Source: Fimbriimonadales bacterium
Lineage (GTDB): Bacteria > Armatimonadota > Fimbriimonadia > Fimbriimonadales > ATM1
Length of the DNA stretch: 64,000 nucleotides
Assembly (NCBI GenBank): GCA_035559795.1
Contig: DATMAR010000012.1
Span: 490,664-554,663, forward strand
Direction of reading: 5' to 3'
The notes beneath the pieces were generated by a model that saw only the letters and a list, made by a program, of their open reading frames with translations, searched no databases and was not told where the DNA came from. Below, piece after piece: positions 9,059 through 18,392 of the stretch; position 1 is the stretch's first letter; the number at the start of each line of letters is the position of its first letter. A program made the position numbers and the translations under genes.

Positions 9059-9619
9059 TTAGCCTACTTGCTCCGCCCCAGCAGGAATCTCCCAGCGTAA
9101 GGTAGACAGATCGGCTCTATCGATAAATAAAATCCCATCGAGGTGGTCAATTTCATGCTGGACGACACGAGCCGCCAAATCTTCCATCTGGGTTCTTATC
9201 AACCGCCCTTCAGGAGATAAGTAACTTACTTCGACTCGCTCTGCTCTCTTCACTTCCCCATATAGTCCTGGCAGACTCAAACAACCTTCCACTCCGACTG
9301 CCTCGCCTTCTGCTTTTAGGATTTCCGGATTGATTAATGCTTGGATAGGCTTATCGGGAATTGCAATCACAATCACTCGCAAAGACTCCCCAATTTGGGG
9401 TGCAGCGAGGCCGATTCCGTTCGCCTGCTCTACGACTTCCGTCATCCTTTGGATGAGCTTCTTTATTTTCTTGTCCACTTGCTCCACAGGGGCAGCCTTT
9501 TTCCGCAGCACCTCTGCTGGATACTTGACTACCGGTCGTTCCTTGCTGTATTCCCAAAGATGTCGAAACTCTTCTGGAACGACGATATCGAAAGAATCTT
9601 TTATCACTGGAGCGCTCAT
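9059..9619 (-). CDS. def: Peptide deformylase
   Basis: 186 residues. The three family motifs are intact: GIGLAAPQIG, EGCLSLPG with the metal-binding Cys, and QHEIDHLDG with the two His ligands and catalytic Glu. It removes formyl from nascent proteins. About 20 extra N-terminal residues precede the usual start of the domain. First gene of the def-fmt pair, zero spacing to fmt. Confidence 0.96.
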   Translation of the reverse strand: MSAPVIKDSFDIVVPEEFRHLWEYSKERPVVKYPAEVLRKKAAPVEQVDKKIKKLIQRMTEVVEQANGIGLAAPQIGESLRVIVIAIPDKPIQALINPEILKAEGEAVGVEGCLSLPGLYGEVKRAERVEVSYLSPEGRLIRTQMEDLAARVVQHEIDHLDGILFIDRADLSTLRWEIPAGAEQVG

Positions 9620-9737
9620 GCTGATGTTATAAACAAATTATTATAGACCTAAGTTCTACAAAATGCCGAGTTTAGGAAGGAAAGGTTCTTTCCATAGAAA
9701 AAAGTGCTTACACGAAACCCCACATCGCAAAAACACT

Positions 9738-12203
9738 TCACATCAAGAACACGGGGTCTACATCCACGACAATCTGTCCTTCCGAACGGTGAAAAAGTTC
9801 CTCCGGCAAAGAAACCTCGTAAGGAGAAACATCCGGAGACAATTTCAAAAGCAAATGCCTTCGATACATCCCCTTCAGTTTTCCAATCGCGCATTCAGCC
9901 GGACCCAAAAGTTCCACCCCATCTCGTTTTACTACGGACACCGCAGCCTGCTCGATAAGCCTTTCCGCCTGCAGAGGCTTGCCTGAAGAAGCAATAACTC
10001 GAACCATTCGAACGAATGGCGGATAATTCGCAAGTTTTCTTTCTTCGATTTCTTGGGAATAAAAACCCTCGTAATCTTGCTTCGACGCAAAACGTATTGC
10101 AGGGTGCTCGGGTTGGAAAGTTTGGATAATCACCCGCCCTGGCCGGTGCCTTCCGGCTCTTCCAGCGACTTGCGTTAGAATTTGAAACGTCCTTTCCGTC
10201 GCTCGAAAATCCGGAATCGAAAGGTCGGTATCCGCGGCAATCACCCCGACGAGCGTAACGTTCGGAAAATCCAATCCTTTCGCCACCATTTGGGTTCCCA
10301 CTAAAATTTGCAATTCTCCTTGCGCGAGTTGCGTGAAAATCGTTTCGATTGCCCCCTTACGCCTTGCGACATCTCTATCCAAACGAGCGACGCGCGCCTC
10401 CGGAAAAGCCATACGAACCGCCTCTTCTACTTTTTGCGTCCCCAAACCGAGAGGGCGTAAACGAGCCCCCCCGCACTTCGGGCAAACGTCCGGAACGCGC
10501 GTCCGAAAGCCGCAGTGATGACATTCCAAACGATTTCCTACCCGATGATGAGTCAAAGTTACCGAACAATTTCGACATTGCGGCTGATGCCCGCAGTCTC
10601 TGCATAATAACGAAGTCGCATACGCTCTGCGATTGATGAAAAGAATCGCTTGCTCTCCTTTTTCCAAAGTCTCCGCAATTCCTTCGACCAACTCGTGACC
10701 TAATATCGCCGGTTTGCCGGACTGATAAATCTCCCTCAAATCGGTAACCGTAACGGAAGGCAATTTCCAATCCGTCGCCCTTTTCGTAAGTGTCAAGCGG
10801 ACGAGCCCCCCCTTGTCCGACAGGACGTCGGAACCCGCTTCTGGATCGCAACTGCGATAATAAGTCTCGACAGAAGGTGTAGCCGAACCCAATATCAAAA
10901 CGGCAGAGGAATCTTTTGCTCGAAACTCTGCAACTTCGCGCAAGTGGTAACGAGGAATAGAATCTTGTTTATAGGTCGTCTCGTGTTCTTCGTCCACAAC
11001 GATTAAACCCAAATCGGGTATAGGTGCGAAGACGGCGCTCCGCGCCCCAAGTACAATCGGCACTTCGCCCCCCCTTATTCGCTTCCAGTTTCTCAAACGC
11101 TCTCCTTCCGACAAAGCACTATGCATCACGGCGACGGCATCTCCGAATCTTCCTCGTAAAGATTCAACGATTTGCACCGTGAGCGCAATCTCTGGAACTA
11201 AATACATCGCTTTTCTTCCCTTACCGAGCGTCTCTGCAATCGCTCGAAGATAAAGTTCAGTCTTCCCGCTCCCCGTAACTCCATGCAATAGAAACGCTCT
11301 GTGCCCCCCCTCGCAGATTGCCTTCCGAATCTGTTCCCATGCCACCGCCTGCTCCGCGGTGAGTTTCTTGAAGGGTACGAGAAGAATGGGCTTCTTTTGC
11401 GATTCCTTTCCCGTCACATCCTTTTCCGCATGGGGAATCAAAAGCCCCCCCAATATCAACTTCCGCACGGTCTCCTCCGATGCTCCCGTGCAGGCTCGAA
11501 TCTCTCCGACTGTCATCGGAACGAGTGGGGAAATTCTCAAGGAAAGAACACACGCCGCTTGAGCTGGCTTTCTTTCTCCTTCCCTTTCCAAAAATTCCTC
11601 GACCCTTTTCCCTTCTGCGAGGACGTAATACCGATGCCGTTTCTCGCTCTCCGGAAGAAACGTCAATACTTTCTCGACGAATTTTTTCTTGATTAACTGT
11701 CTGAGAACACCTGCATTGATTTTCTCTTCGGAACGGAGTTGTTTTTCCGTAATCGTTCCTTTCGTTTTGAAAACTTCTAAAACTTCCCTCTGCGCTTTCG
11801 ATAGTTCCGGAGCATCGTAGGGAAACTTCTCTGCCATTCGATACACTGTCGTCAGTCGTGAGCGAATCCCCGACGGCATCGCACAGGCTACACATGCACC
11901 TAACGGAGCAAGATATTCCCGAGAAATAAAATGCAACACCCTCATCAAATCCGCGGGCAAAGAAAAACCCTCGATGACGTCTTGAATGGCTTTTAATTCC
12001 TTTGCATCGAATCCCAATTCGCTTTCCGAAATCTCCGAAATTTCGAAAACGTAACCGACAACGATCCTCGAACCGAAGGGAACTATCACCGCATCGCCCA
12101 CTCGCACCACCAACGATTCGGGAATCGAATAAGTGTATTGGGAATGAATCCCCGGAACGGCAACATCCGGAGCAACTTGGGCGATGCGCACTTTTTCGCT
12201 CAT
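9738..12203 (-). CDS. priA: Primosomal protein N' (replication restart helicase PriA)
   Basis: 821 residues. N-terminal 3'-end-binding domain (about 1-110), winged helix, then the superfamily 2 helicase core with Walker A HGVTGSGKTELY and the DEEH box. A two-zinc insertion with eight cysteines (from CRDCGHQPQCRNC to CPKCGG, about residues 530-575) is complete. It reloads the replisome at stalled forks. Start ATG 12203; the spacer to def (118 bp) holds nothing obvious. Confidence 0.96.
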   Translation of the reverse strand: MSEKVRIAQVAPDVAVPGIHSQYTYSIPESLVVRVGDAVIVPFGSRIVVGYVFEISEISESELGFDAKELKAIQDVIEGFSLPADLMRVLHFISREYLAPLGACVACAMPSGIRSRLTTVYRMAEKFPYDAPELSKAQREVLEVFKTKGTITEKQLRSEEKINAGVLRQLIKKKFVEKVLTFLPESEKRHRYYVLAEGKRVEEFLEREGERKPAQAACVLSLRISPLVPMTVGEIRACTGASEETVRKLILGGLLIPHAEKDVTGKESQKKPILLVPFKKLTAEQAVAWEQIRKAICEGGHRAFLLHGVTGSGKTELYLRAIAETLGKGRKAMYLVPEIALTVQIVESLRGRFGDAVAVMHSALSEGERLRNWKRIRGGEVPIVLGARSAVFAPIPDLGLIVVDEEHETTYKQDSIPRYHLREVAEFRAKDSSAVLILGSATPSVETYYRSCDPEAGSDVLSDKGGLVRLTLTKRATDWKLPSVTVTDLREIYQSGKPAILGHELVEGIAETLEKGEQAILFINRRAYATSLLCRDCGHQPQCRNCSVTLTHHRVGNRLECHHCGFRTRVPDVCPKCGGARLRPLGLGTQKVEEAVRMAFPEARVARLDRDVARRKGAIETIFTQLAQGELQILVGTQMVAKGLDFPNVTLVGVIAADTDLSIPDFRATERTFQILTQVAGRAGRHRPGRVIIQTFQPEHPAIRFASKQDYEGFYSQEIEERKLANYPPFVRMVRVIASSGKPLQAERLIEQAAVSVVKRDGVELLGPAECAIGKLKGMYRRHLLLKLSPDVSPYEVSLPEELFHRSEGQIVVDVDPVFLM

Positions 12204-12272
12204 GATTATCGTTTTTGAATTTTGATTCTCGATGTACGCTACGATTCTGCTTCGTATATCATTCGCTCGGCT

Positions 12273-14885
12273 TTACGATTTGCTCTGCGTGAGGCTTCGC
12301 TTCAAATCATCTAACAAAACCAGCGCCTCCACTGGCGTTAACGCTGTGATGTCCATTTCTTTAAGGCGTTTTTCTACCTCGGATTCAACCGCTTCGAACA
12401 ATTCGAGTTGTAACCCTCGTGTCCGAATGTTCGATGCCTGAGGCACGTACTCTCTACCCTCTAAATCCGCCAAAACCTCAGCAGCACGCTCGACGACACT
12501 TCGAGGGAGTCCAGCCATCCTCGCCACGTGAATGCCGTAGCTTTTGTCTGTACCCCCCTCGTAAACCTTATGCAACCAAATCACCTGGTCTCCCTCCTCT
12601 TTAACGGCGACTCTGAAATTGCGCACTCCTGCAACTTGCTCGGAAAGTGCATTCAATTGATGATAATGCGTTGCGAATAAAGTTCTCGCTCCGATATCAG
12701 CAAGTTTTTCCGCAATCGCCCAAGCGATTGCCATTCCATCGAAGGTGCTCGTCCCTCGCCCGATTTCATCTAAAATCACCAAACTTTTATCGGTAGCGTT
12801 ATTCAAAATATTCGCCGCCTCCACCATTTCGAGCATGAAGGTGCTTTGACCCGTAGCAAGTTCGTCTCGTGCGCCTACTCTTGCAAACACGCGGTCTACC
12901 AATCCGATTCTCGCAGAACTCGCCGGAACGAAACTCCCGATGTGCGCCATCAAGGTAATTAGCGCAGTTTGCCTCAAATACGTCGATTTCCCGCTCATGT
13001 TCGGACCGGTGAGAATAATCAAAGAGGTATACGCGCTTTCTTCTTCCGAAGACGCATCATTCGGTTTCGGATGCAAAAACAAATCATTAGGAACGAAACT
13101 CCCTAACCCGGCATGAATTTCTACTACCGGATGTCTCCCCCCCCTGATATCCAACTCTCTCGTTTCGAGGATTTCCGGTTTTACATAACCATACCTCGAA
13201 GCGGCTTCTGCTAAGGATTGCAAAACGTCTATTTCCGCTATCGCCCTCGAAGAACGCAAAAGCGAAGATGCTCGCTGGCTGACCTCCGCTCTCAGTTCGC
13301 AAAATAACACATACTCTCTTTCGAGCGCGCGTTCCTCTGCTCCCAAAACTTTCGCTTCGAATTCCTTGAGCTCCGCTGTGATATATCGTTCCGCGTTCGC
13401 AGTCGTTTGTTTGCGAATATAAGTCTCCGGCACTTTGGAAATTTGCGACTTCGGAACTTCTAAGTAATATCCGAAGACCGAGTTATAACCGGCTTTCAAT
13501 CTTTCGATTCCCGTTCGTTCTCTTTCCGTGGTTTCTAAACGCGCGATGTATTCCTTTCCTTCTTTGGAAAGTTTTCGCAATTCATCGAGTTCGGAATCGT
13601 ATCCCGAGCGGATTATCCCCCCCTCGCGCACAGTCGGAGGGGGGTAATTTTCCAAAGCGACTGTTAGACGCGAAAGAAGTTCTTCCTCCGGAGAGAGCGC
13701 TCTACGCGCTTCGACTAAAGAACCTACATTCACAGGAAATGTCGCATCCAAAATCTCGGGAATCAGTGCAATGGAGTTTCGCAGTGAAACCAAATCTCTC
13801 GGATTCGCTACCCCCGTCGCGGCACGACTCACGAGCCTCTCTAAATCATAAACTTTATCGAGCATAACGCGAAGTTCGTTGCGGCACAAAGCATTCGCTT
13901 TCAAGGCTTCGACGGCATCCAATCGCGCTTCGATGGCTTCTTTCATCAATAAAGGTTCTGTAATCCATCTTTTCAATAACCTCGCTCCCATCGGTGTCAT
14001 CGTGTGGTCTAAAACTTCGAAAAGCGTCATCCGTTTTCCGTCGTCCACCATGTTCGCTGTAAGTTCTAAACTGCGAATCGTCGCCGTATCGAGAGACATC
14101 CTATCTCCGATTGAATAAGTGCGAATGTGGTCTATATGCTGGCTGGGAACTTCGTTTTCGTCCAAATATCGCAAAATCGTCCCAGCAGCGGATGTCGCGG
14201 CTTCTAATTCCTCCAATCCGAAGGAAGCGAGTGTGGGGGTTCCGAACTGGCGCAATAATCTTTTCCGCGCTTCTCCGGGCGGGAATGCCTTTATCTTGGT
14301 CAGCGTGAATTTCATTTTTTCGAGCAAATGGATTAATTGCTCCGCCTCTTCAGGCAATAGCACCTCCGCCGGTGCCATCCGAGCGATTTCCTCGATGAGA
14401 AGTTCGTCCGCAGAACTTCCCACAATCTGCGTTACGAGAAACTCGCCTGTGGAAAGGTCCAAGAAACTCACCCCTGTCGCGTCCTCCCAAATCGCTGTAG
14501 ATGCCAAAAAGTTGTTGTTCGTACTTTCGAGGAGGGAATCTTCCAAAGCGGTGCCCGGGGTTAAAACGCGAGTTACTTCCCTGCGTACCAAGCCTTTTGC
14601 GAGTTTAGGGTCTTCGACCTGATCGCAAAGGGCAACCTTGTAGCCTTTTTTGATCAGCCTTGCGAGGTACTTCTCTATGGAGTGAAAGGGAACTCCAGCC
14701 ATCGGAATACGCCCGTGCTTACCGTCGTCACGCCCAGTAAGAGTGATTTCCATCTCTCGCGCAGCAATTTCTGCATCCTCCCCGTAAAATTCGTAAAAGT
14801 CGCCGACGCGCATCGCCAATAAGACACCGGGATACCGTGCCTTTGTTGCAAAATACTGCCTGAGCATCGGCGTTTTGGCAGTCAT
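12273..14885 (-). CDS. mutS: DNA mismatch repair protein MutS
   Basis: 870 residues from ATG 14885, or 882 from TTG 14921. The mismatch-recognition wedge motif appears as GDFYEFYG near residue 31, the ATPase has Walker A GPNMSGKST and the DEIGRGTSTFDG box, and the C-terminal helix-turn-helix is present. I prefer ATG 14885 because family members begin shortly before TPMxxQY; the TTG has a close GAAAGGA and cannot be excluded. It detects mismatches for repair. No mutL is in the window. Confidence 0.96.
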   Translation of the reverse strand: MTAKTPMLRQYFATKARYPGVLLAMRVGDFYEFYGEDAEIAAREMEITLTGRDDGKHGRIPMAGVPFHSIEKYLARLIKKGYKVALCDQVEDPKLAKGLVRREVTRVLTPGTALEDSLLESTNNNFLASTAIWEDATGVSFLDLSTGEFLVTQIVGSSADELLIEEIARMAPAEVLLPEEAEQLIHLLEKMKFTLTKIKAFPPGEARKRLLRQFGTPTLASFGLEELEAATSAAGTILRYLDENEVPSQHIDHIRTYSIGDRMSLDTATIRSLELTANMVDDGKRMTLFEVLDHTMTPMGARLLKRWITEPLLMKEAIEARLDAVEALKANALCRNELRVMLDKVYDLERLVSRAATGVANPRDLVSLRNSIALIPEILDATFPVNVGSLVEARRALSPEEELLSRLTVALENYPPPTVREGGIIRSGYDSELDELRKLSKEGKEYIARLETTERERTGIERLKAGYNSVFGYYLEVPKSQISKVPETYIRKQTTANAERYITAELKEFEAKVLGAEERALEREYVLFCELRAEVSQRASSLLRSSRAIAEIDVLQSLAEAASRYGYVKPEILETRELDIRGGRHPVVEIHAGLGSFVPNDLFLHPKPNDASSEEESAYTSLIILTGPNMSGKSTYLRQTALITLMAHIGSFVPASSARIGLVDRVFARVGARDELATGQSTFMLEMVEAANILNNATDKSLVILDEIGRGTSTFDGMAIAWAIAEKLADIGARTLFATHYHQLNALSEQVAGVRNFRVAVKEEGDQVIWLHKVYEGGTDKSYGIHVARMAGLPRSVVERAAEVLADLEGREYVPQASNIRTRGLQLELFEAVESEVEKRLKEMDITALTPVEALVLLDDLKRSLTQSKS

Positions 14886-14960
14886 AAAAATCAGTATGCC
14901 TTCCTCATTGGGTGAAGTCAACCATCCTTTCGGGGAAAATTATGGGAATACAATAACGGA

Positions 14961-15329
14961 ATGCGAATTTTAATCTATTGGATAATCAGCGTACTCAGTC
15001 TGATTGCATCCGTTGCGATTGCGAAAGGAATCGGGCTTCGTATCGAAGCGGATTTCGACCAGCCATTGCGATTGTTTTTGGCAACCGCCGTGTTGGGTTT
15101 AATAAACGCCACAATCGGTAACATTTTGAGGTTCGTTACACTCCCCCTGAATTGTTTGACTTTCGGGATTGCGTGGATAATTGTGAATGCGCTGATCTTT
15201 TGGTGGGTCGGAACGATGGATTTGGGTTATCGAGTCGATGATTTTCTTTCTGCGTTAGTAGGAAGCATTCTCATGAGCCTCATTCTCGGAATGATTGGAC
15301 GTTATTTCGAACAACCTCAAGAAACGTAA
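14961..15329 (+). CDS. Small membrane protein of the phage-holin-4_2 (YvlD-like) family
   Basis: 122 residues with four hydrophobic helices (about 4-22, 35-55, 62-83, 95-115) and the TLPLNCLTFGIAWIIVNALIFW segment characteristic of this family, split here by its loop. Despite the family name these are chromosomal membrane proteins of unknown role. It is first in the plus-strand run with yvcK, gmk and coaBC, 8 bp before yvcK. Confidence 0.82.
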   Translation: MRILIYWIISVLSLIASVAIAKGIGLRIEADFDQPLRLFLATAVLGLINATIGNILRFVTLPLNCLTFGIAWIIVNALIFWWVGTMDLGYRVDDFLSALVGSILMSLILGMIGRYFEQPQET

Positions 15330-15337
15330 AACAAAAA

Positions 15338-16642
15338 ATGAAAAAGCCTCATAAAATTCGTCGCTGGTTAGGTAGCGGCGCGACGATTCGAAGAGCACTT
15401 TACTTTTTCGTGCCGGGTTTGGCTTTTATCATTTTAGGTCTCGCATTCAGTTTTCGCTTACTCATCTTGCCATCGCTCGAACAACTCGATGCATTCGGAA
15501 CTCGCATCATTCGCTCTCTTGTCCCCCCCAATTACGTCCCCGACGTAAAGCACTATACGGCTGGTGCTCTCCTCATTTTAGGAGGATATCTTTGTTATCG
15601 CGCGGTTACCTATTTCGTCCGAGAAATCTTGCGATATATGAATCCGGGAAGCGACAGCAAGATTTTCGGAACGTATTTTCGCAAAAGGCTTTTAGCCTCC
15701 GGACCGAACTTGGTAGCACTCGGGGGGGGAACAGGGCTTTCCACCATTTTGCGAGGTATCAAAACCAGAACGAGCAATATCACCGCAATCGTAACCGTTA
15801 CGGACGACGGCGGTTCGAGCGGAAGACTCATCACGGACAAAGGAATTCTCCCCCCCGGAGATATACGAAACTGCTTAGTGGCTTTAGCCGATGCAGAAAA
15901 AAGCATGACCGACATTTTTCAACACCGCTTCGAAGCAGGTTCGGGAACGCTCAGCGGCCACAGCCTCGGAAACTTGCTCATCGCAGCGATGGTGGACATC
16001 ACAGGCGACTTCGAAAAAGCGGTGGGAGAAATCAGTAAAGTTTTGGCAATTCGAGGGCGAGTATTACCCGCAACGCGCGATAGGGTTCGCCTCCGCGCGC
16101 TTATGGAGAACGGAATGGAAATCTGCGGGGAAACGAAGATCGTCCATTCGGGCTTGAGAATTCGCCGTATTTTTTTAGACCCCGAAGACGTGCAGCCTCT
16201 CGAGGAAGCTCTCGATGCGATTACGGAAGCGGATATGATTGTCATCGGACCGGGTTCTATTTACACGAGCGTAATCCCCCCCCTCCTCGTTCCGGGAATC
16301 GCAGAAACCATCGCAGAATCCGATGCAATAAAAGTCTACATATGCAATGTCATGACCCAACCCGGCGAAAGCGACGGCTTCACCGCCAGCGACCACGTGC
16401 ACGCAATCGAAGCGAACATCGGACGGCGCGTCTTCGATTATGTTCTCGTTAATAAAACTCCCCCCAGTTCGAACCTGCTCAGTCGCTATTCCGAAGCAGG
16501 GCAAGATTTCGTAGAACCCGATATAGATCGAATCCGCGCAATGGGATTGCGCGTGATTAAAGGGAATTACATTTCAGAAAGCGACGTCGTACGCCACGAC
16601 CCTCTTCGAATCACGGATAGCCTGATGCGGTTGGTAGAATGA
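15338..16642 (+). CDS. yvcK: YvcK/GlmR-type gluconeogenesis factor, CofD-like
   Basis: 434 residues. Two membrane helices in the first 110 residues precede the soluble domain, which starts VALGGGTGLSTILRG and contains VTDDGGSSGRL, PPGDIRNCL and FEAGSGTLSGHSLGN, all hallmarks of the YvcK family. In Firmicutes and mycobacteria the protein binds UDP-GlcNAc and directs carbon to cell-wall precursors. The N-terminal membrane extension is unlike B. subtilis YvcK and would anchor it. Its stop overlaps gmk as ATGA. Confidence 0.9.
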   Translation: MKKPHKIRRWLGSGATIRRALYFFVPGLAFIILGLAFSFRLLILPSLEQLDAFGTRIIRSLVPPNYVPDVKHYTAGALLILGGYLCYRAVTYFVREILRYMNPGSDSKIFGTYFRKRLLASGPNLVALGGGTGLSTILRGIKTRTSNITAIVTVTDDGGSSGRLITDKGILPPGDIRNCLVALADAEKSMTDIFQHRFEAGSGTLSGHSLGNLLIAAMVDITGDFEKAVGEISKVLAIRGRVLPATRDRVRLRALMENGMEICGETKIVHSGLRIRRIFLDPEDVQPLEEALDAITEADMIVIGPGSIYTSVIPPLLVPGIAETIAESDAIKVYICNVMTQPGESDGFTASDHVHAIEANIGRRVFDYVLVNKTPPSSNLLSRYSEAGQDFVEPDIDRIRAMGLRVIKGNYISESDVVRHDPLRITDSLMRLVE

Positions 16643-17199
16643 AAGGAAAATTAGTCATTCTTTCCGGACCGAGTGGCGTGGGGAAAGACACAGTTATTCA
16701 AGAATGGCAAAAACTATGTCCGAACGTTCATCGCGTTATCACCTACACCACTCGCCCGCCGAGAGAAATGGAAGCCGATGGAGTCAACTACCATTTCGTT
16801 ACCGAGTCCGATTTCAAAAAACTCATCGAAGAAAACCTGCTCTTGGAATGGAAAAACGTTCATGGACATTGGTACGGAAGCCCAGTTCGTGAAGTGGATG
16901 CCGCTTTAGAGGCTGGAAAAATCGTCGTTTTAAAAATCGATGTGCAAGGTGCAGAAGAAGTGATGCGAAAAAGAAAAGACGCCATCACGATTTTCCTTAT
17001 GCCCCCCTCTTTAGAAGAGCTCGAACGCAGATTAACAGATCGCAAGCAAGACAAACCAGAAGACATTGAACGACGAATTCGTGATGCAAAAGAGGAGATC
17101 GAAAAATCGAATCTCTATCAATATCGCGTGGTAAACGATTCCGTGCAGCGCGCGGTCGAAGAAATCCGACAAATCGTCCGGAGTGCGGATCCACAATGA
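16639..17199 (+). CDS. gmk: Guanylate kinase
   Basis: 186 residues. P-loop GPSGVGKDT at residues 9-17, the GMP-binding TTRPPREMEADGVNYHFV block and the lid region are typical. Converts GMP to GDP with ATP. Start ATG overlaps the yvcK stop, and its own stop overlaps coaBC, both by four bases (ATGA), so the three are translationally coupled. The rpoZ gene that commonly follows gmk is absent here. Confidence 0.96.
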   Translation: MKGKLVILSGPSGVGKDTVIQEWQKLCPNVHRVITYTTRPPREMEADGVNYHFVTESDFKKLIEENLLLEWKNVHGHWYGSPVREVDAALEAGKIVVLKIDVQGAEEVMRKRKDAITIFLMPPSLEELERRLTDRKQDKPEDIERRIRDAKEEIEKSNLYQYRVVNDSVQRAVEEIRQIVRSADPQ

Positions 17200-18392
17200 A
17201 AAAACCCGTCGTGATATTGGGAGTTACGGGAAGCGTCGCCGCTTATCGCGCCGCAGACATCGCGCGAAGGTTGATGCAGGAGGGAATGGAAGTGCGAGTT
17301 TGCCTTTCGCGAGCAGCGCAGGAATTCGTAACACCAACCCTTTTCGAATCCTTGACGGGAATACCTGCTTTAACTCATGCCTTCGACGAACCCGTCCGAG
17401 GCAGGATGGCGCACATAGACTGGGCACGCGAAGCGAGAGTCGTCCTCCTTTGTCCTGCAACCGCGAATGCAATCGTCTCCGTCGCACAAGGAAAAGCAAC
17501 GGATATGCTCACTTCTATTATTGCTGCTACGACAGCGGATATCGTGATCGCACCCGCTATGAATCCCCAAATGTACACGCAAGAACCCGTACAAATAGCG
17601 CTTTCGACTTTAGCGCAACGCGGTGCGACGATCATCCATCCCACCCATGGTGAGGTGGCATGCGGAGAAACGGGACAAGGAAAACTTGCACAAACCGAAA
17701 CGATTGTCGAAGAAGTTAAAAAAGCGATATTCCGCTCCGAGGCCTATCAGGGAAAGAAGGTCGTAATTACTGCTGGCTCTACACGCGAACCCTTAGACAG
17801 CGTGCGTTTCATCGCCAATCGTTCGAGTGGAAAAATGGGATATGCGCTGGCTTTAGCGGCTCATAAAATGGGAGCGCGAGTCGTTTTGATTTCCGGTCCT
17901 ACGAATTTACCCCCCCCTCCCTTCGCAGAGTTCCATTCGGTAGAAACTGCCGAAGAAATGCTTCAGACCCTATCGAAATGCGCGGAGGGATGCGATTTGA
18001 TTTTAGGCGCTGCCGCCGTGGGAGACTTCCGAGCGGAAATCCCCCCCGTAGAAAAAATCCCTCGAGAAAAAAGTGTGCAAATTACTCTCGTACCGAACCC
18101 GGATATTTTAGAAAGCGTCACCCAAAAATATCCCGATTTGCCTATAGTGGGCTTTGCCGCGGAAATCGGTGAAAACATCGAGCGCGCGCAAGAGAAGCTT
18201 CGAAGAAAAAATCTTTTAGCCATCGCTTTGAACGACATCAGCAGAAAAGACATCGGTTTCGAATCCGACGAAAACGAACTCCTCGTTCTTTTTAGAGATG
18301 GCAAAAAAGAAAAAATCGAAAAAGACAGCAAGTTCAACGTAGCGAGAAAACTTCTCGAACTCATCCACCCTTATTTGCAGGGTGGGAAATAA
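17196..18392 (+). CDS. coaBC: Bifunctional phosphopantothenoylcysteine decarboxylase / phosphopantothenate-cysteine ligase
   Basis: 398 residues. CoaC flavoprotein half: GVTGSVAAYRAADIA, active-site His in MAHIDWAREA, PAMNPQMY, and the ACGETGQGK loop with the catalytic Cys. CoaB half starts with ITAGSTREPLDSVRFIANRS, followed by SSGKMG. Makes 4'-phosphopantetheine for coenzyme A. Its 3' end overlaps the convergent nuclease gene by 32 bp. Confidence 0.95.
   Translation: MKKPVVILGVTGSVAAYRAADIARRLMQEGMEVRVCLSRAAQEFVTPTLFESLTGIPALTHAFDEPVRGRMAHIDWAREARVVLLCPATANAIVSVAQGKATDMLTSIIAATTADIVIAPAMNPQMYTQEPVQIALSTLAQRGATIIHPTHGEVACGETGQGKLAQTETIVEEVKKAIFRSEAYQGKKVVITAGSTREPLDSVRFIANRSSGKMGYALALAAHKMGARVVLISGPTNLPPPPFAEFHSVETAEEMLQTLSKCAEGCDLILGAAAVGDFRAEIPPVEKIPREKSVQITLVPNPDILESVTQKYPDLPIVGFAAEIGENIERAQEKLRRKNLLAIALNDISRKDIGFESDENELLVLFRDGKKEKIEKDSKFNVARKLLELIHPYLQGGK

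Noticed and set aside
17183-17653. Candidate rpoZ between gmk and coaBC
   Set aside because: The only open frame there is a shadow of coaBC with no omega-like sequence.
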